Shown piece after piece: positions 35,197-43,263 of a stretch of 64,000 bases of DNA (its first letter is position 1; each line of letters opens with the position of its first letter). The stretch covers positions 30,600 through 94,599 of the forward strand of contig JAUVWI010000003.1 of the NCBI GenBank assembly GCA_030604195.1, written 5' to 3'. The DNA comes from Spirochaetales bacterium (GTDB lineage Bacteria > Spirochaetota > Spirochaetia > SZUA-6 > DRHE01). A model generated the notes under the pieces. It worked only from the letters and a program-made list of their open reading frames with translations. It ran no database searches and was not told the DNA's origin. Made by a program: the position numbers and the translations under genes.

Positions 35197-35616
35197 ATGT
35201 CAGCCAGTCCGGAAAAAATACCTGTAATCTGCCTGCTTTTAATCCTGTTGACCGGGACTCTTGTTTTTTGTCAGGGTAATGAGCCTGAAGAGTACCGGGA
35301 GGATGAATTTTCACCTTTGCTAAAGGAGCTGCGCCGCGGAGAGATCATTATGCTGGGTTCCCTGCCTTTGAGCATCTTTCTGGCAATTGAGACCTACGAG
35401 ATCTATCGCTATGTGCTGCATGATAGAGAGCCGGAGTATGCTCCCTGGCCATTCAGAAGGCATGGAGGCGTGGACTTTTCCAGTCAGGAGTCAACGGGGG
35501 TTTTTCTCTCTGCATTGGGGTTTTCTTTTTTAATTGCCGCAGTGGATTTTATTATAGGCACATTTCAAGGTAGGGGTGATGGCCGGAAGTATTCAGAGCC
35601 TGAAACAGGAAATTAA
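35197..35616 (+). CDS. hypothetical membrane protein
   Basis: 139 residues, not recognised. ATG 35197, eight bases after the PLPBP stop. An N-terminal signal/anchor (VICLLLILLTGTLVFCQG) is followed by an acidic stretch (EEYREDEFSPLL) and two further hydrophobic segments (about residues 52-66 and 105-121). It overlaps the start of rluD by 38 bp, so translation is coupled. A small inner-membrane protein of unknown role. Confidence 0.6.
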   Translation: MSASPEKIPVICLLLILLTGTLVFCQGNEPEEYREDEFSPLLKELRRGEIIMLGSLPLSIFLAIETYEIYRYVLHDREPEYAPWPFRRHGGVDFSSQESTGVFLSALGFSFLIAAVDFIIGTFQGRGDGRKYSEPETGN

Positions 35617-36490
35617 GGAACTAAAGACTGACGGACTGCGTATAGATCGTTACATTTCTGAAGAGCTCAAGCTCTTTTCCCGGAGCCAGGTAAGAACCCG
35701 GGTAGTGCGGGTTATACTGAATGGCAAGCAGGTGAAGCTGGCCAAAAAGTTGAAGAATGGCGACCTGCTGGAAATATTCTATAATGATCCTCCTCCTGTG
35801 GAACTGGAACCGGAAGCCATGGACCTGGATATACTCTTTGAAAACCAACATTGCCTGGTTATCAATAAACCACAGGGGCTGGTGGTTCATCCGGGATGCG
35901 GCCATTCCTCGGGAACCCTGGTAAATGGGCTGCTCTATTATGTGAAAGATTTACAGCAGGATTTCCCTGAAGAGCCGATCAGACCCGGTATTGTCCATCG
36001 GTTGGACCGGGATACCTCAGGTGTGCTGGTTGCGGCGAAATCCAGGAAAGCTCAAGATTTTCTTTGCCGTCAATTCCGGGAGAGAAAAGTGAAGAAGCAG
36101 TACCTGGCAATTGTAAAGGGCACGCTCCCGGCTATATCAGGACGTATTGATACGCGAATAACCAGAGATCCGTTGAACCGCAAAAGGTATACCTGTTCAA
36201 TGTCCCGCGGCAAGAGAGCGGTAACCAAATACCGTGTGCTTAAAAATTTTGGCAGTCACTCTCTTGTTTCTCTTCGCCCCCTGACCGGCCGTACCCATCA
36301 ACTCCGTGTCCATATGCTATACCTTGATTGTCCGATTCTGGGGGATTCCCTTTACTATCCCGGATCCGCAAGCCATAGTGAGCTGATGCTTCACGCCTAT
36401 AGACTGCTTATAACCCTGCCGGGAGAAAAAAAGGCTGGAGAATTTCGCGCTCCTCTTCCCCGGCGTTTTAAAGAGCTGTTAGCCGGTTAG
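35579..36490 (+). CDS. rluD: RluD/RluA-family pseudouridine synthase
   Basis: 303 residues. N-terminal S4 RNA-binding domain (LRIDRYISEELKLFSRSQVR) and a catalytic domain with the nucleophilic Asp in HRLDRDTSGVLV, plus VHPGCGH and GRTHQLRVHM. It makes pseudouridines in 23S rRNA helix 69 (RluD) or a related site; the exact target cannot be told. ATG 35579 is preferred over the adjacent GTG at 35576; the AAGGTAGGGG upstream serves either. Confidence 0.88.
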   Translation: MAGSIQSLKQEIKELKTDGLRIDRYISEELKLFSRSQVRTRVVRVILNGKQVKLAKKLKNGDLLEIFYNDPPPVELEPEAMDLDILFENQHCLVINKPQGLVVHPGCGHSSGTLVNGLLYYVKDLQQDFPEEPIRPGIVHRLDRDTSGVLVAAKSRKAQDFLCRQFRERKVKKQYLAIVKGTLPAISGRIDTRITRDPLNRKRYTCSMSRGKRAVTKYRVLKNFGSHSLVSLRPLTGRTHQLRVHMLYLDCPILGDSLYYPGSASHSELMLHAYRLLITLPGEKKAGEFRAPLPRRFKELLAG

Positions 36491-37077
36491 CATAGCATAG
36501 GTTGACATTCTGTCGTCTTTTCCTGCAGGCAGGGATTAAATTCGCGTTCAATGGCTATCCTGGATGGAGGGCCGTGGCCGGGAAAGACAAGGGTATCATC
36601 GTCCAGAGTCAGGAGCTTTTTTCTAATGGTAGAAATAAGAGTATCCTTTGCGTATACGGGGTTTTTGCTAATAGAACCTGCTGTCAGGGTATCGCCGGTA
36701 AAGAGGAATTGTTTGAGCTTAAAGCATAACGAATCATCAGAATGGCCCGGTGTTTCGATTATTTCAAAGAGGAATTCCCCTACAGGTTGCCGCTTTCCTT
36801 CTCTAACCTGTACCGCCGGAAAATCCTGGATAAAGGAATCATAAGCAAAAACCTGCGCGTCATATATCTTGAGCAGGGTTTTCAGCCCTCTGGTATGGGA
36901 AGCGTGAGCGTGGGTTACCAGGACATAACGCACATAGTAATTATTGTCCTCGATCAATCTCAATAAACCCGCGTCAAATATTCCCGGATCAATAAGAACG
37001 GCGTTGCCGCCCTGATCAGGACCGATAAGGTATGAATTTGAAAAATCCAAAAACGAGAAATGGGGGAATAATCTCAT
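36487..37077 (-). CDS. metallo-beta-lactamase-fold hydrolase with altered metal motif
   Basis: 196 residues, glyoxalase-II-like MBL fold. The metal motif HxHxDH reads HAHASH (Ser for Asp), removing a usual ligand of the second metal. The other ligands are present: TPGHSDD, FTGDTL and VFPGHGPP. So it may bind one metal or use a different substrate set. Substrate unknown. Overlaps the upstream pentapeptide gene by 4 bp and converges on rluD with a 4-bp overlap. Confidence 0.8.
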   Translation of the reverse strand: MRLFPHFSFLDFSNSYLIGPDQGGNAVLIDPGIFDAGLLRLIEDNNYYVRYVLVTHAHASHTRGLKTLLKIYDAQVFAYDSFIQDFPAVQVREGKRQPVGEFLFEIIETPGHSDDSLCFKLKQFLFTGDTLTAGSISKNPVYAKDTLISTIRKKLLTLDDDTLVFPGHGPPSRIAIEREFNPCLQEKTTECQPMLC

Positions 37078-37667
37078 ACTTCGTTTTCCGTGAATATGGC
37101 TTCTTCCCTGTTGGAATAGCGAAAATCAGCATCGTTAATCCGGGCGGATTCAAAGTGTACCCGCTTCAGATTACAGTCTTTAAACTGCGCCCCGGAAAGG
37201 TCAGAATTAATGAAGCGGCAACCATAGAGATCGGAGCCGCTAAAAGGGGTCTCTATACCGGTAACACCGGTGAAATTACAGCGCAGCGTATCGGAGTCGG
37301 TAAAGTCACAAAACTCTATTCGCGAACCGGCAAAAACCACCCACTGTAGTTTGCTCTGGTGGAAAGTAGAGTGGGAGATAAAAGCGCGATCCAGGAACAC
37401 GAGGTTCATTTTGCAGTTTGCCAGATTCACCCCGGAAAAGCGGCTTTTAGAGAAGTTGCTGTAGTTGATCTCTTTGCCTGAGAGGTCAATATCCTCCAGA
37501 ATAACATCTGCCAGGTTAATATTATTAATGGTATGGCGGCCGGCCAGATAGCGGCCCACTTCGACCAGGTAATCTTCCCGGTCTTCTATATGGAAAAAAC
37601 AATATTCACTCTGGAATACTGCCAGTCTGCTGCATCCCGGGGCTCTACAGGGCTTTGCTGAGAACAT
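37074..37667 (-). CDS. pentapeptide-repeat protein with N-terminal Cys/His motif
   Basis: 197 residues. Residues ~50-190 show the A(D/N)LxX-type period of a right-handed quadrilateral helix (NLADVILEDIDLSGKEINYS, SDLSGAQFKDCNLKRVHFES). A compact Cys/His motif near the N-terminus (CRAPGCSRLAVFQSEYCFFH) looks like a small zinc site. Function unknown; such helices bind proteins. It is coupled to the MBL-fold gene downstream. Confidence 0.8.
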   Translation of the reverse strand: MFSAKPCRAPGCSRLAVFQSEYCFFHIEDREDYLVEVGRYLAGRHTINNINLADVILEDIDLSGKEINYSNFSKSRFSGVNLANCKMNLVFLDRAFISHSTFHQSKLQWVVFAGSRIEFCDFTDSDTLRCNFTGVTGIETPFSGSDLYGCRFINSDLSGAQFKDCNLKRVHFESARINDADFRYSNREEAIFTENEV

Positions 37668-37702
37668 GATTGTTAATCTATCCGGTTAGTGGTATTTTAT
37701 CA

Positions 37703-37795
37703 AGCACGTTGCACTCCCCCCATGCTGGGATGAAGACACATGCTGGGACTTCGTCTTCGAGCACGTTGTCTAAAGTGGAATATCTGTTATATTAT
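37703..37795 (+). promoter_or_regulatory. nested repeats and promoter before the Zn-ribbon/murI genes
   Basis: AGCACGTTG occurs at 37703-37711 and 37760-37768, and CATGCTGGGA at 37721-37730 and 37739-37748. An inverted pair GAAGAC/GTCTTC (37732-37737, 37753-37758) lies between. Adjoining is TTGTCT (37766-37771) with TATTAT (37790-37795, 18-bp spacer). Transcription would begin at about 37802, at the ATG itself, and no Shine-Dalgarno is visible. Confidence 0.4.
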
Positions 37796-37802
37796 AGAAT
37801 CT

Positions 37803-38099
37803 ATGAGATATTGTCATTTTTGCGGAAATCCACTTGATGAGCATCTGGAAGTATTTCGCTCTACGGTCTGTCCTTCCTGTAAAAAGTATCTGCGGATTTG
37901 CAGGAACTGTCGTTTTTACAGCCCGGGCGCTCATTGGGATTGCCGGGAATCAATCAGCGAACCAGTGTATGAAAAAGAGCGAAGCAATTTCTGTGATTTT
38001 TTCAAATTCAGCGAACCTGTTAAGGAAAAGCCCCTTGAAAAAAAACAGGGGAATAAAGCAAGGCAGGATTTTGAAAACCTCTTTAATAATGGAATGTAA
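37803..38099 (+). CDS. small double zinc-ribbon-like protein
   Basis: 98 residues. Two Cys pairs form a ribbon (CHFCG ... CPSCKK). A second conserved cluster follows (CRNCRFYSPGAHWDCRES ... NFCDFF), a pattern I know as a widespread uncharacterised family. ATG 37803 gives the conserved MRYCHFCGNPL opening. It overlaps the murI start by 11 bp. Confidence 0.75.
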   Translation: MRYCHFCGNPLDEHLEVFRSTVCPSCKKYLRICRNCRFYSPGAHWDCRESISEPVYEKERSNFCDFFKFSEPVKEKPLEKKQGNKARQDFENLFNNGM

Positions 38100-38886
38100 A
38101 CCGGTTGTTTTTTTTGACTCAGGCATAGGGGGTCTTCCCTATCTGGAAATGGCCCGGCAGAGAGTGACCGGAGAGTTATTCATTTATCTGGCTGATCGGA
38201 AGCATTTTCCCTATGGAGTCAAAAGACCTTCAGAAATACTGACCGGAGTTATGGAAAGTCTGGGGCTGGCGATCAGGCGTTTTGATCCCAGGGCAGTGGT
38301 AGTGGCCTGTAATACCGCTTCAGTTATTGCGCTCGCTGAATTGCGAAAGAAATACGATATACCATTTATCGGTGTGGTCCCGGCAGTGAAACCCGCGGCC
38401 CGCTCAATACCAGCGGGAAGACTGGCAGTGCTGGCCACAGAACGAACCCTGGCTGATAATTACCTTGCAGATCTTATCCGCAATTTTGCTGAAGGTTGTG
38501 AAGTTATTCGTTATCCTCTTGGAAAACTGGTTGACCTGGTGGAATATGATTATTTTTCAACCTCGGCTGCGGAAAAAAAAGCTATTGTTTCCAGGGAGCT
38601 TGGTAATCTCAAAAATTCTGCTGTAAGCTCTGCGGTACTGGGTTGTACCCACTTCATACTCCTTGAGGAAGAGCTGAAAAGCGCAATGGGCGGCGGGGTG
38701 GAGATCGTTGATTCCAGGGAAGGTGTAACCAGACAGTTGATCAGGGTTTTGGAAGATAAGGGATCAGGTGAGGAATGTCATGGTAGAAGGGATTGTTTCT
38801 ATGTTACCGGAGAGCCGCCGGTAGAAGAGCGCTACCGTAAATTTGCCGGCAAATACGGGCTGGAATTTGCCGGTATTTTGCTATGA
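38089..38886 (+). CDS. murI: glutamate racemase
   Basis: 265 residues. Makes D-glutamate for peptidoglycan. The two catalytic Cys are in VVACNTASV and LGCTHFILL, and the N-terminal FFDSGIGGLPYL carries the catalytic Asp/Ser. ATG 38089 starts two residues before the conserved opening and overlaps the Zn-ribbon gene; earlier in-frame starts would read through that gene in another frame and are unlikely. Confidence 0.92.
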   Translation: MECKPVVFFDSGIGGLPYLEMARQRVTGELFIYLADRKHFPYGVKRPSEILTGVMESLGLAIRRFDPRAVVVACNTASVIALAELRKKYDIPFIGVVPAVKPAARSIPAGRLAVLATERTLADNYLADLIRNFAEGCEVIRYPLGKLVDLVEYDYFSTSAAEKKAIVSRELGNLKNSAVSSAVLGCTHFILLEEELKSAMGGGVEIVDSREGVTRQLIRVLEDKGSGEECHGRRDCFYVTGEPPVEERYRKFAGKYGLEFAGILL

Positions 38887-38896
38887 TAGCTCAAAA

Positions 38897-38950
38897 TCTT
38901 GTTATTGTAACAAGAAGTTTTAAGTCCATTGCGGTCGAAGACCGCTATGG
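38897..38950 (+). other. two consecutive hairpins in the murI-rsgA gap
   Basis: Hairpin 1: CTTGTTA-TTG-TAACAAG (38898-38914), followed by AAGTTTTAAG; it could be a weak terminator of murI. Hairpin 2: CCAT-T-GCGGTC, loop GAA, GACCGC-T-ATGG (38926-38950), with no T-run, lying 27 bases before the rsgA start. Confidence 0.5.
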
Positions 38951-38977
38951 GAAATAAGGATACGTATCGATTTATTG

Positions 38978-39922
38978 ATGTCAGAAATATCAGGTCAGGT
39001 GCTTTACGGAATAAACAACATCTACACTGTGGCAGTAGCTGATAGAAAGCTGCAGTGCCGGATCAAAGGGAAAGTCCTGAAGACAAATAAACGGCAGTAT
39101 AATCCCATTGCAGTCGGCGATCTGGTGGAAGTGCTGCCTGATCCTTTTTCAGAAAATCAGGGCTGGATAACCAGCAGGAAAGAGCGCAGCTCAAGTCTGG
39201 AAAGGTGGAACAAAAAGCGTCGGGCTTCCCAGGTACTGGCCGCAAATGCGGAGCTTTTGGTCTGTGTAGCCTCGACCAACAATCCGCCTTTTCGCCCCCG
39301 CTTTATTGATCGTTTGATAATCAGCGCTGAGATAGGCAATCTTATTCCTGTTGTACTGCTGAACAAGTGTGATTTAGGTGTTGAAGCGGCTGTCAGGGAG
39401 AGAGTTGAAGTATGGAAAAAAAACGGTTGCCGGGTTATGAGCTGCTCAGCCCTTACAGGTGAGGGAATTAGTCATTTGGAAGAAGTGATCAAAGGGTATA
39501 CTGCAGTTTTTATCGGTCAATCCGGGGTCGGTAAATCCTCAATATTAAATTGCCTGGAGCCTGAGCTTGAATTGAAGGTTGGAGAAATTTCGAGCAAGTA
39601 TGACCGCGGGGTTCATACCACCAATTTTGCTGTTATGATTTCCCTGAATAAGAACACCTATATTATCGACACTCCGGGTATACGCGAACTCGAGGTAACC
39701 GGAATTACTCAACGGGAGCTTCATGGTTTTTTCCCTGAATTTTCCCCGTGGAGTGGTGGGTGTGCTTACTCGCGCTGTCTTCACATTGATGAACCCGGCT
39801 GTGCGGTGAAAGATGCTCTTGAAAGGGGAGATATACATCCGGATCGCTACATAAGTTATATGCGCCTCTTTAATGATTTAAGTGACTTTCAAAAAGGTTT
39901 TTATGGATCAGCATACAGCTAA
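38978..39922 (+). CDS. rsgA: ribosome small subunit-dependent GTPase RsgA
   Basis: 314 residues. Late 30S-maturation GTPase with the circularly permuted G-domain order. Order: N-terminal OB-fold (~1-75), G4 LNKCDLG, G1 GQSGVGKSSI, G3 DTPGIREL, and a C-terminal zinc site (CAYSRCLHIDEPGCAV). ATG 38978 follows an in-frame TTG at 38975; the nearest AAGGA is rather far upstream. The end overlaps mutS2 by 20 bp. Confidence 0.93.
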   Translation: MSEISGQVLYGINNIYTVAVADRKLQCRIKGKVLKTNKRQYNPIAVGDLVEVLPDPFSENQGWITSRKERSSSLERWNKKRRASQVLAANAELLVCVASTNNPPFRPRFIDRLIISAEIGNLIPVVLLNKCDLGVEAAVRERVEVWKKNGCRVMSCSALTGEGISHLEEVIKGYTAVFIGQSGVGKSSILNCLEPELELKVGEISSKYDRGVHTTNFAVMISLNKNTYIIDTPGIRELEVTGITQRELHGFFPEFSPWSGGCAYSRCLHIDEPGCAVKDALERGDIHPDRYISYMRLFNDLSDFQKGFYGSAYS

Positions 39923-42251
39923 ACTGCTTGAGTTCCAGGTAATACTTGAGGAATTGCAAGATAAGTGCTTCAGCCCTGAGGGCAGATATACTCTGCAGAA
40001 GCAGGAAATATTGACTGAAGCGCCGGAGGTTGGCAGGCTTCTCTCGCTCTCCGTCTCCTTTCGCCGGCTTCTTGAATCGGGCCGCAATATGCCGGCCCTG
40101 GATTTTCCACAGTGGGAAGGGCGCAAAGCGGAGCAGTGGAAAGAGGGACTTTTGCTTGAAGCCGTGGAATTGACCACTATCGGGCGCACCCTGATCTCAG
40201 CGAGAAAACTGAAGCGTTACCTGATCCAGGGTGAAATAACAGAGGAACTGCGCAGAATAGCCGGCGGGATTGTTGACCTTGACTTCCTGCCCCGTGCCAT
40301 ATTCAGGCTGTTGGATAAAGAGGCGAATATCAGAGAAAAAAATGTTCCGGAGTTGAAGAGTATCAAGGAGCGTATCCGTACTCTGCAGCGGGAGGTGAGC
40401 CGCCTGGCAGGCAGCTACCTCAATAACATTGATTTCAAATCTTACTGGCAGGCTGACGTTCCCACACAGAAAGAGGGACGAATTGTGCTGCCCATGAAAG
40501 CAAACTTTAAGGGCAGGATCAAGGGTGTTGTTCACGAGATGTCCGCAAGCGGCGCCACCCTCTATTTGGAACCACTGGATATTATGGAGAGGAACAATGA
40601 ATTGGTGCAGAAGGAGAATGAGTATAGAAGGGAGGTTGTGCGGCTGCTTAAAAACTTAAGCGCCCGGGTAATTGAATACACAGCTGAGATACGGCAGACC
40701 TTAGCCAGTGTGGGTCTGCTCGACTCCATTTACGCCAGGGCCGGATATGCGATACAGCACCGGTGCACCATGGCTGAAAACAGAGAGGGCGAGGTAGACT
40801 TGCGTCTTGCCCGCCATCCTCTGTTGGGAACAAAAGCGGTGCCCATTTCACTGCGTTTGGCCCCGGGAGAAAGGATCCTGATTATTACCGGTCCCAATAC
40901 GGGCGGCAAAACCGTTACTCTAAAGACCATTGGCCTGTTGGCTTTAATGAATCAATTCGGTATGGAAATCCCGGCCGGAGAGGGGAGCGTAACAGCAGTC
41001 TTTGACAATATATTTGCCGATATTGGCGATGAACAGTCCATTGAGCAGTCTCTTTCTACTTTTTCCTCTCACCTGGTGAATATCAGTAGAATCATTAAAA
41101 ACAGCTCGGGCAATTCATTGGTGCTCCTGGATGAGCTGGGAGCCGGGACCGACCCGGAAGAGGGGGTAGCCATAGCAATGGCTGTGCTTGATCACTTCCT
41201 TAAAAAACGGACCCTGATGATCACTACCACCCATCATGGTATCTTGAAAAATTATGGCTACATCCGTTCAGGTGTTCAAAATGCAGCAATGGAATTTGAC
41301 CCCAGGGAGTTAACCCCGACCTTTCATCTGTTAATGGGCATTCCGGGTGAAAGCCGGGCTTTAGAAATTGCAAAGAAGCATGGACTGCCGCCGGAAGTAA
41401 TTGCCGATTCTGAAAAATATCTGCGTGATAAACGTAAGGGTTTTTCCAGCCTTATTGAAAATCTTACCTCCAGGCAGCGGGAATTAATAGAGGCGGAAAG
41501 AGAGTATGAGGTAAGAGAGAGAGAACTGGAAAAAAAGGACAGAGAGTCGGAGATTAAAGAGATGGAATTACGACGGCTGGATCATGAGCTCCGCCACCAG
41601 GAAATCAGAGAACTTAAGCAATTCATTGGAGCCGGCCGTAAAGAGCTTGAGGTTTTGCTAAAAAGTCTGAAAAGCAGTGGTGCCCATAGTGTTGCCGCCG
41701 GGGAAGAGGCGCGTAGCTTCCTGGAGAGACTTAATGAGAGATCTGAGGCGGAAGAGAATAAGCTCTCCCGGGAGGAGCTCGCTCTCAGGTCCGAGCCGGC
41801 CCGTGATATAAGGCCGGGCATGGAAATTGTTATTCTCAGCACAGGGAAGCGCGGCCGGGTAATCCGCAGAGGGAAAAACGGCGGCTGGATTGTAGAAACC
41901 GAAACCCTGCGCCTCTCACTGCTGCCGCACGAAATGCGTCCCGGGAAGCGGGACTACGGCAAAGGACAAACATTGATTTCCAGTGAGATCTCTACCGGCA
42001 GCCCGGTCTTTGAGCTTCACCTGCGGGGCTTAAGGCTGGAAGAGGCCATGAAAAAATTTGAACGGCAGCTTGATTATGCGGTAATGCAGGGTTTGTATGA
42101 GTTTCATGTTGTCCACGGCAAGGGTGAGGGTATTCTGCAGCGGGCCATTCATGAATACCTGGCTAAAAACAGCTTTGTTGAAGATTATTTCTTTTCAAGC
42201 CCCAACCAGGGAGGTTTCGGCAAGACAATTGTGCGACTTAAGCAGTCTTAA
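39903..42251 (+). CDS. mutS2: MutS2-family ATPase with Smr domain
   Basis: 782 residues. Blocks/resolves recombination or rescues collided ribosomes in other bacteria. MutS core ATPase: Walker A GPNTGGKTVTL, Walker B LVLLDELGAGTDPEEG. A coiled coil (~500-650) is followed by the C-terminal Smr nuclease domain (FELHLRGLRLEEAM; HVVHGKGEG). There is no mismatch-recognition domain, which separates it from MutS1. The Smr signature LxLR/HGxG is kept (HLRG, HGKG). ATG 39903 behind AAAGG is preferred over 39882, which lies inside rsgA. Confidence 0.94.
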   Translation: MDQHTAKLLEFQVILEELQDKCFSPEGRYTLQKQEILTEAPEVGRLLSLSVSFRRLLESGRNMPALDFPQWEGRKAEQWKEGLLLEAVELTTIGRTLISARKLKRYLIQGEITEELRRIAGGIVDLDFLPRAIFRLLDKEANIREKNVPELKSIKERIRTLQREVSRLAGSYLNNIDFKSYWQADVPTQKEGRIVLPMKANFKGRIKGVVHEMSASGATLYLEPLDIMERNNELVQKENEYRREVVRLLKNLSARVIEYTAEIRQTLASVGLLDSIYARAGYAIQHRCTMAENREGEVDLRLARHPLLGTKAVPISLRLAPGERILIITGPNTGGKTVTLKTIGLLALMNQFGMEIPAGEGSVTAVFDNIFADIGDEQSIEQSLSTFSSHLVNISRIIKNSSGNSLVLLDELGAGTDPEEGVAIAMAVLDHFLKKRTLMITTTHHGILKNYGYIRSGVQNAAMEFDPRELTPTFHLLMGIPGESRALEIAKKHGLPPEVIADSEKYLRDKRKGFSSLIENLTSRQRELIEAEREYEVRERELEKKDRESEIKEMELRRLDHELRHQEIRELKQFIGAGRKELEVLLKSLKSSGAHSVAAGEEARSFLERLNERSEAEENKLSREELALRSEPARDIRPGMEIVILSTGKRGRVIRRGKNGGWIVETETLRLSLLPHEMRPGKRDYGKGQTLISSEISTGSPVFELHLRGLRLEEAMKKFERQLDYAVMQGLYEFHVVHGKGEGILQRAIHEYLAKNSFVEDYFFSSPNQGGFGKTIVRLKQS

Positions 42252-43117
42252 GCGGGCTCAATAAGAGCGCCGTGAGCTGCCAGTATATCAGCTACCCTGG
42301 TGAGTTCCTCTACAGGAGTTGAAGCTCCGGCGGTGAGGGCAACCAGAGGGTACTGTAGAATTAGCTCCGCTTCCAGTTCTTTAGCACTGGTTAGCCAGAA
42401 TACCGGTCCGTTTTTGGAGGCAATTTCAAAGAGTTTACCGGTATTGCTGGAATTCCTGCCCCCGATTATAATCGAGGCATCAGCAAGCAGGGAAAACCTG
42501 CGCAGCCAATCCTGCCTTTTCAACACAAAGGGGCAGAGCGTATTGATAGGTGAAACCTGCAGCTGCTGCTCTTTAAGCACAGTTACAACCCGGTCATAGA
42601 GCTCCGGAGAAATAGTTGTTTGGGCCAATACCAACAGCCGGGTTTTGGGGTTTTTAAAAGAGGCGGAAAATTCATGCGCCTTTTCAAGCGAGTCAATTAC
42701 CCGTGCCGATTCCCCTGCATAGCCCAGATGCCCCTTTACCTCGGGATGATCAGGATTGCCCACAATAACAATAAAATAACCTGCTTTACGATGTTCTATA
42801 ATAGTTCGATGTATCTCTTTAACGCGGCGGCAGGTAAGATCAAGATACTGCCGCTGATTGTTTTTCAGCCACTCCTCTTCCTGGGGAGGGATGCCGTGGG
42901 CGCGGAGAATTACAAATTCATGGCCGGCTATCTCTTCGAGATCATATTTTACTCTTATCCCCTCTTCAGCCAGGGATTTAATAACCTGGGGATTGTGGAT
43001 AAGCTCGCCGTAGGAGACAACATTACCGCGCTTGCCGGCTTGATCTCTGGCCCCCCGGATTGCTTTTTTTACACCGGCGCAGAAGCCTGCCCGGCAGTCA
43101 TAAAGAACCCTTGTCAT
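42248..43117 (-). CDS. ispH: 4-hydroxy-3-methylbut-2-enyl diphosphate reductase
   Basis: 289 residues. [4Fe-4S] enzyme of the last non-mevalonate isoprenoid step. The three cluster Cys are in GFCAGVKKAI, LDLTCRRVKEI and NTLCPFVLKRQ. Also present are AHGIPP, GNPDHPEVKG and GGRNSSNT. It converges on mutS2 (4-bp overlap of the stops). Its presence implies the MEP pathway for isoprenoids. Confidence 0.95.
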   Translation of the reverse strand: MTRVLYDCRAGFCAGVKKAIRGARDQAGKRGNVVSYGELIHNPQVIKSLAEEGIRVKYDLEEIAGHEFVILRAHGIPPQEEEWLKNNQRQYLDLTCRRVKEIHRTIIEHRKAGYFIVIVGNPDHPEVKGHLGYAGESARVIDSLEKAHEFSASFKNPKTRLLVLAQTTISPELYDRVVTVLKEQQLQVSPINTLCPFVLKRQDWLRRFSLLADASIIIGGRNSSNTGKLFEIASKNGPVFWLTSAKELEAELILQYPLVALTAGASTPVEELTRVADILAAHGALIEPA

Positions 43118-43263
43118 ATTTTACCTAACACAGTATCATATCTGCCTGTTATGGCGATATGCCGCACCATTGCTTTAAACCGTGATGAGGCAGTACCGCT
43201 TGAATTGCAGTATTACAATAATAGTGCATTGCTGTTTAAGGGGCAACGGAAAGCGCAAAATCC

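Noticed and set aside
37834..38088. A longer murI reading frame beginning at 37834
   Set aside because: The extension reads the Zn-ribbon gene in a wrong frame. Conserved MurI sequence starts only after ATG 38089.
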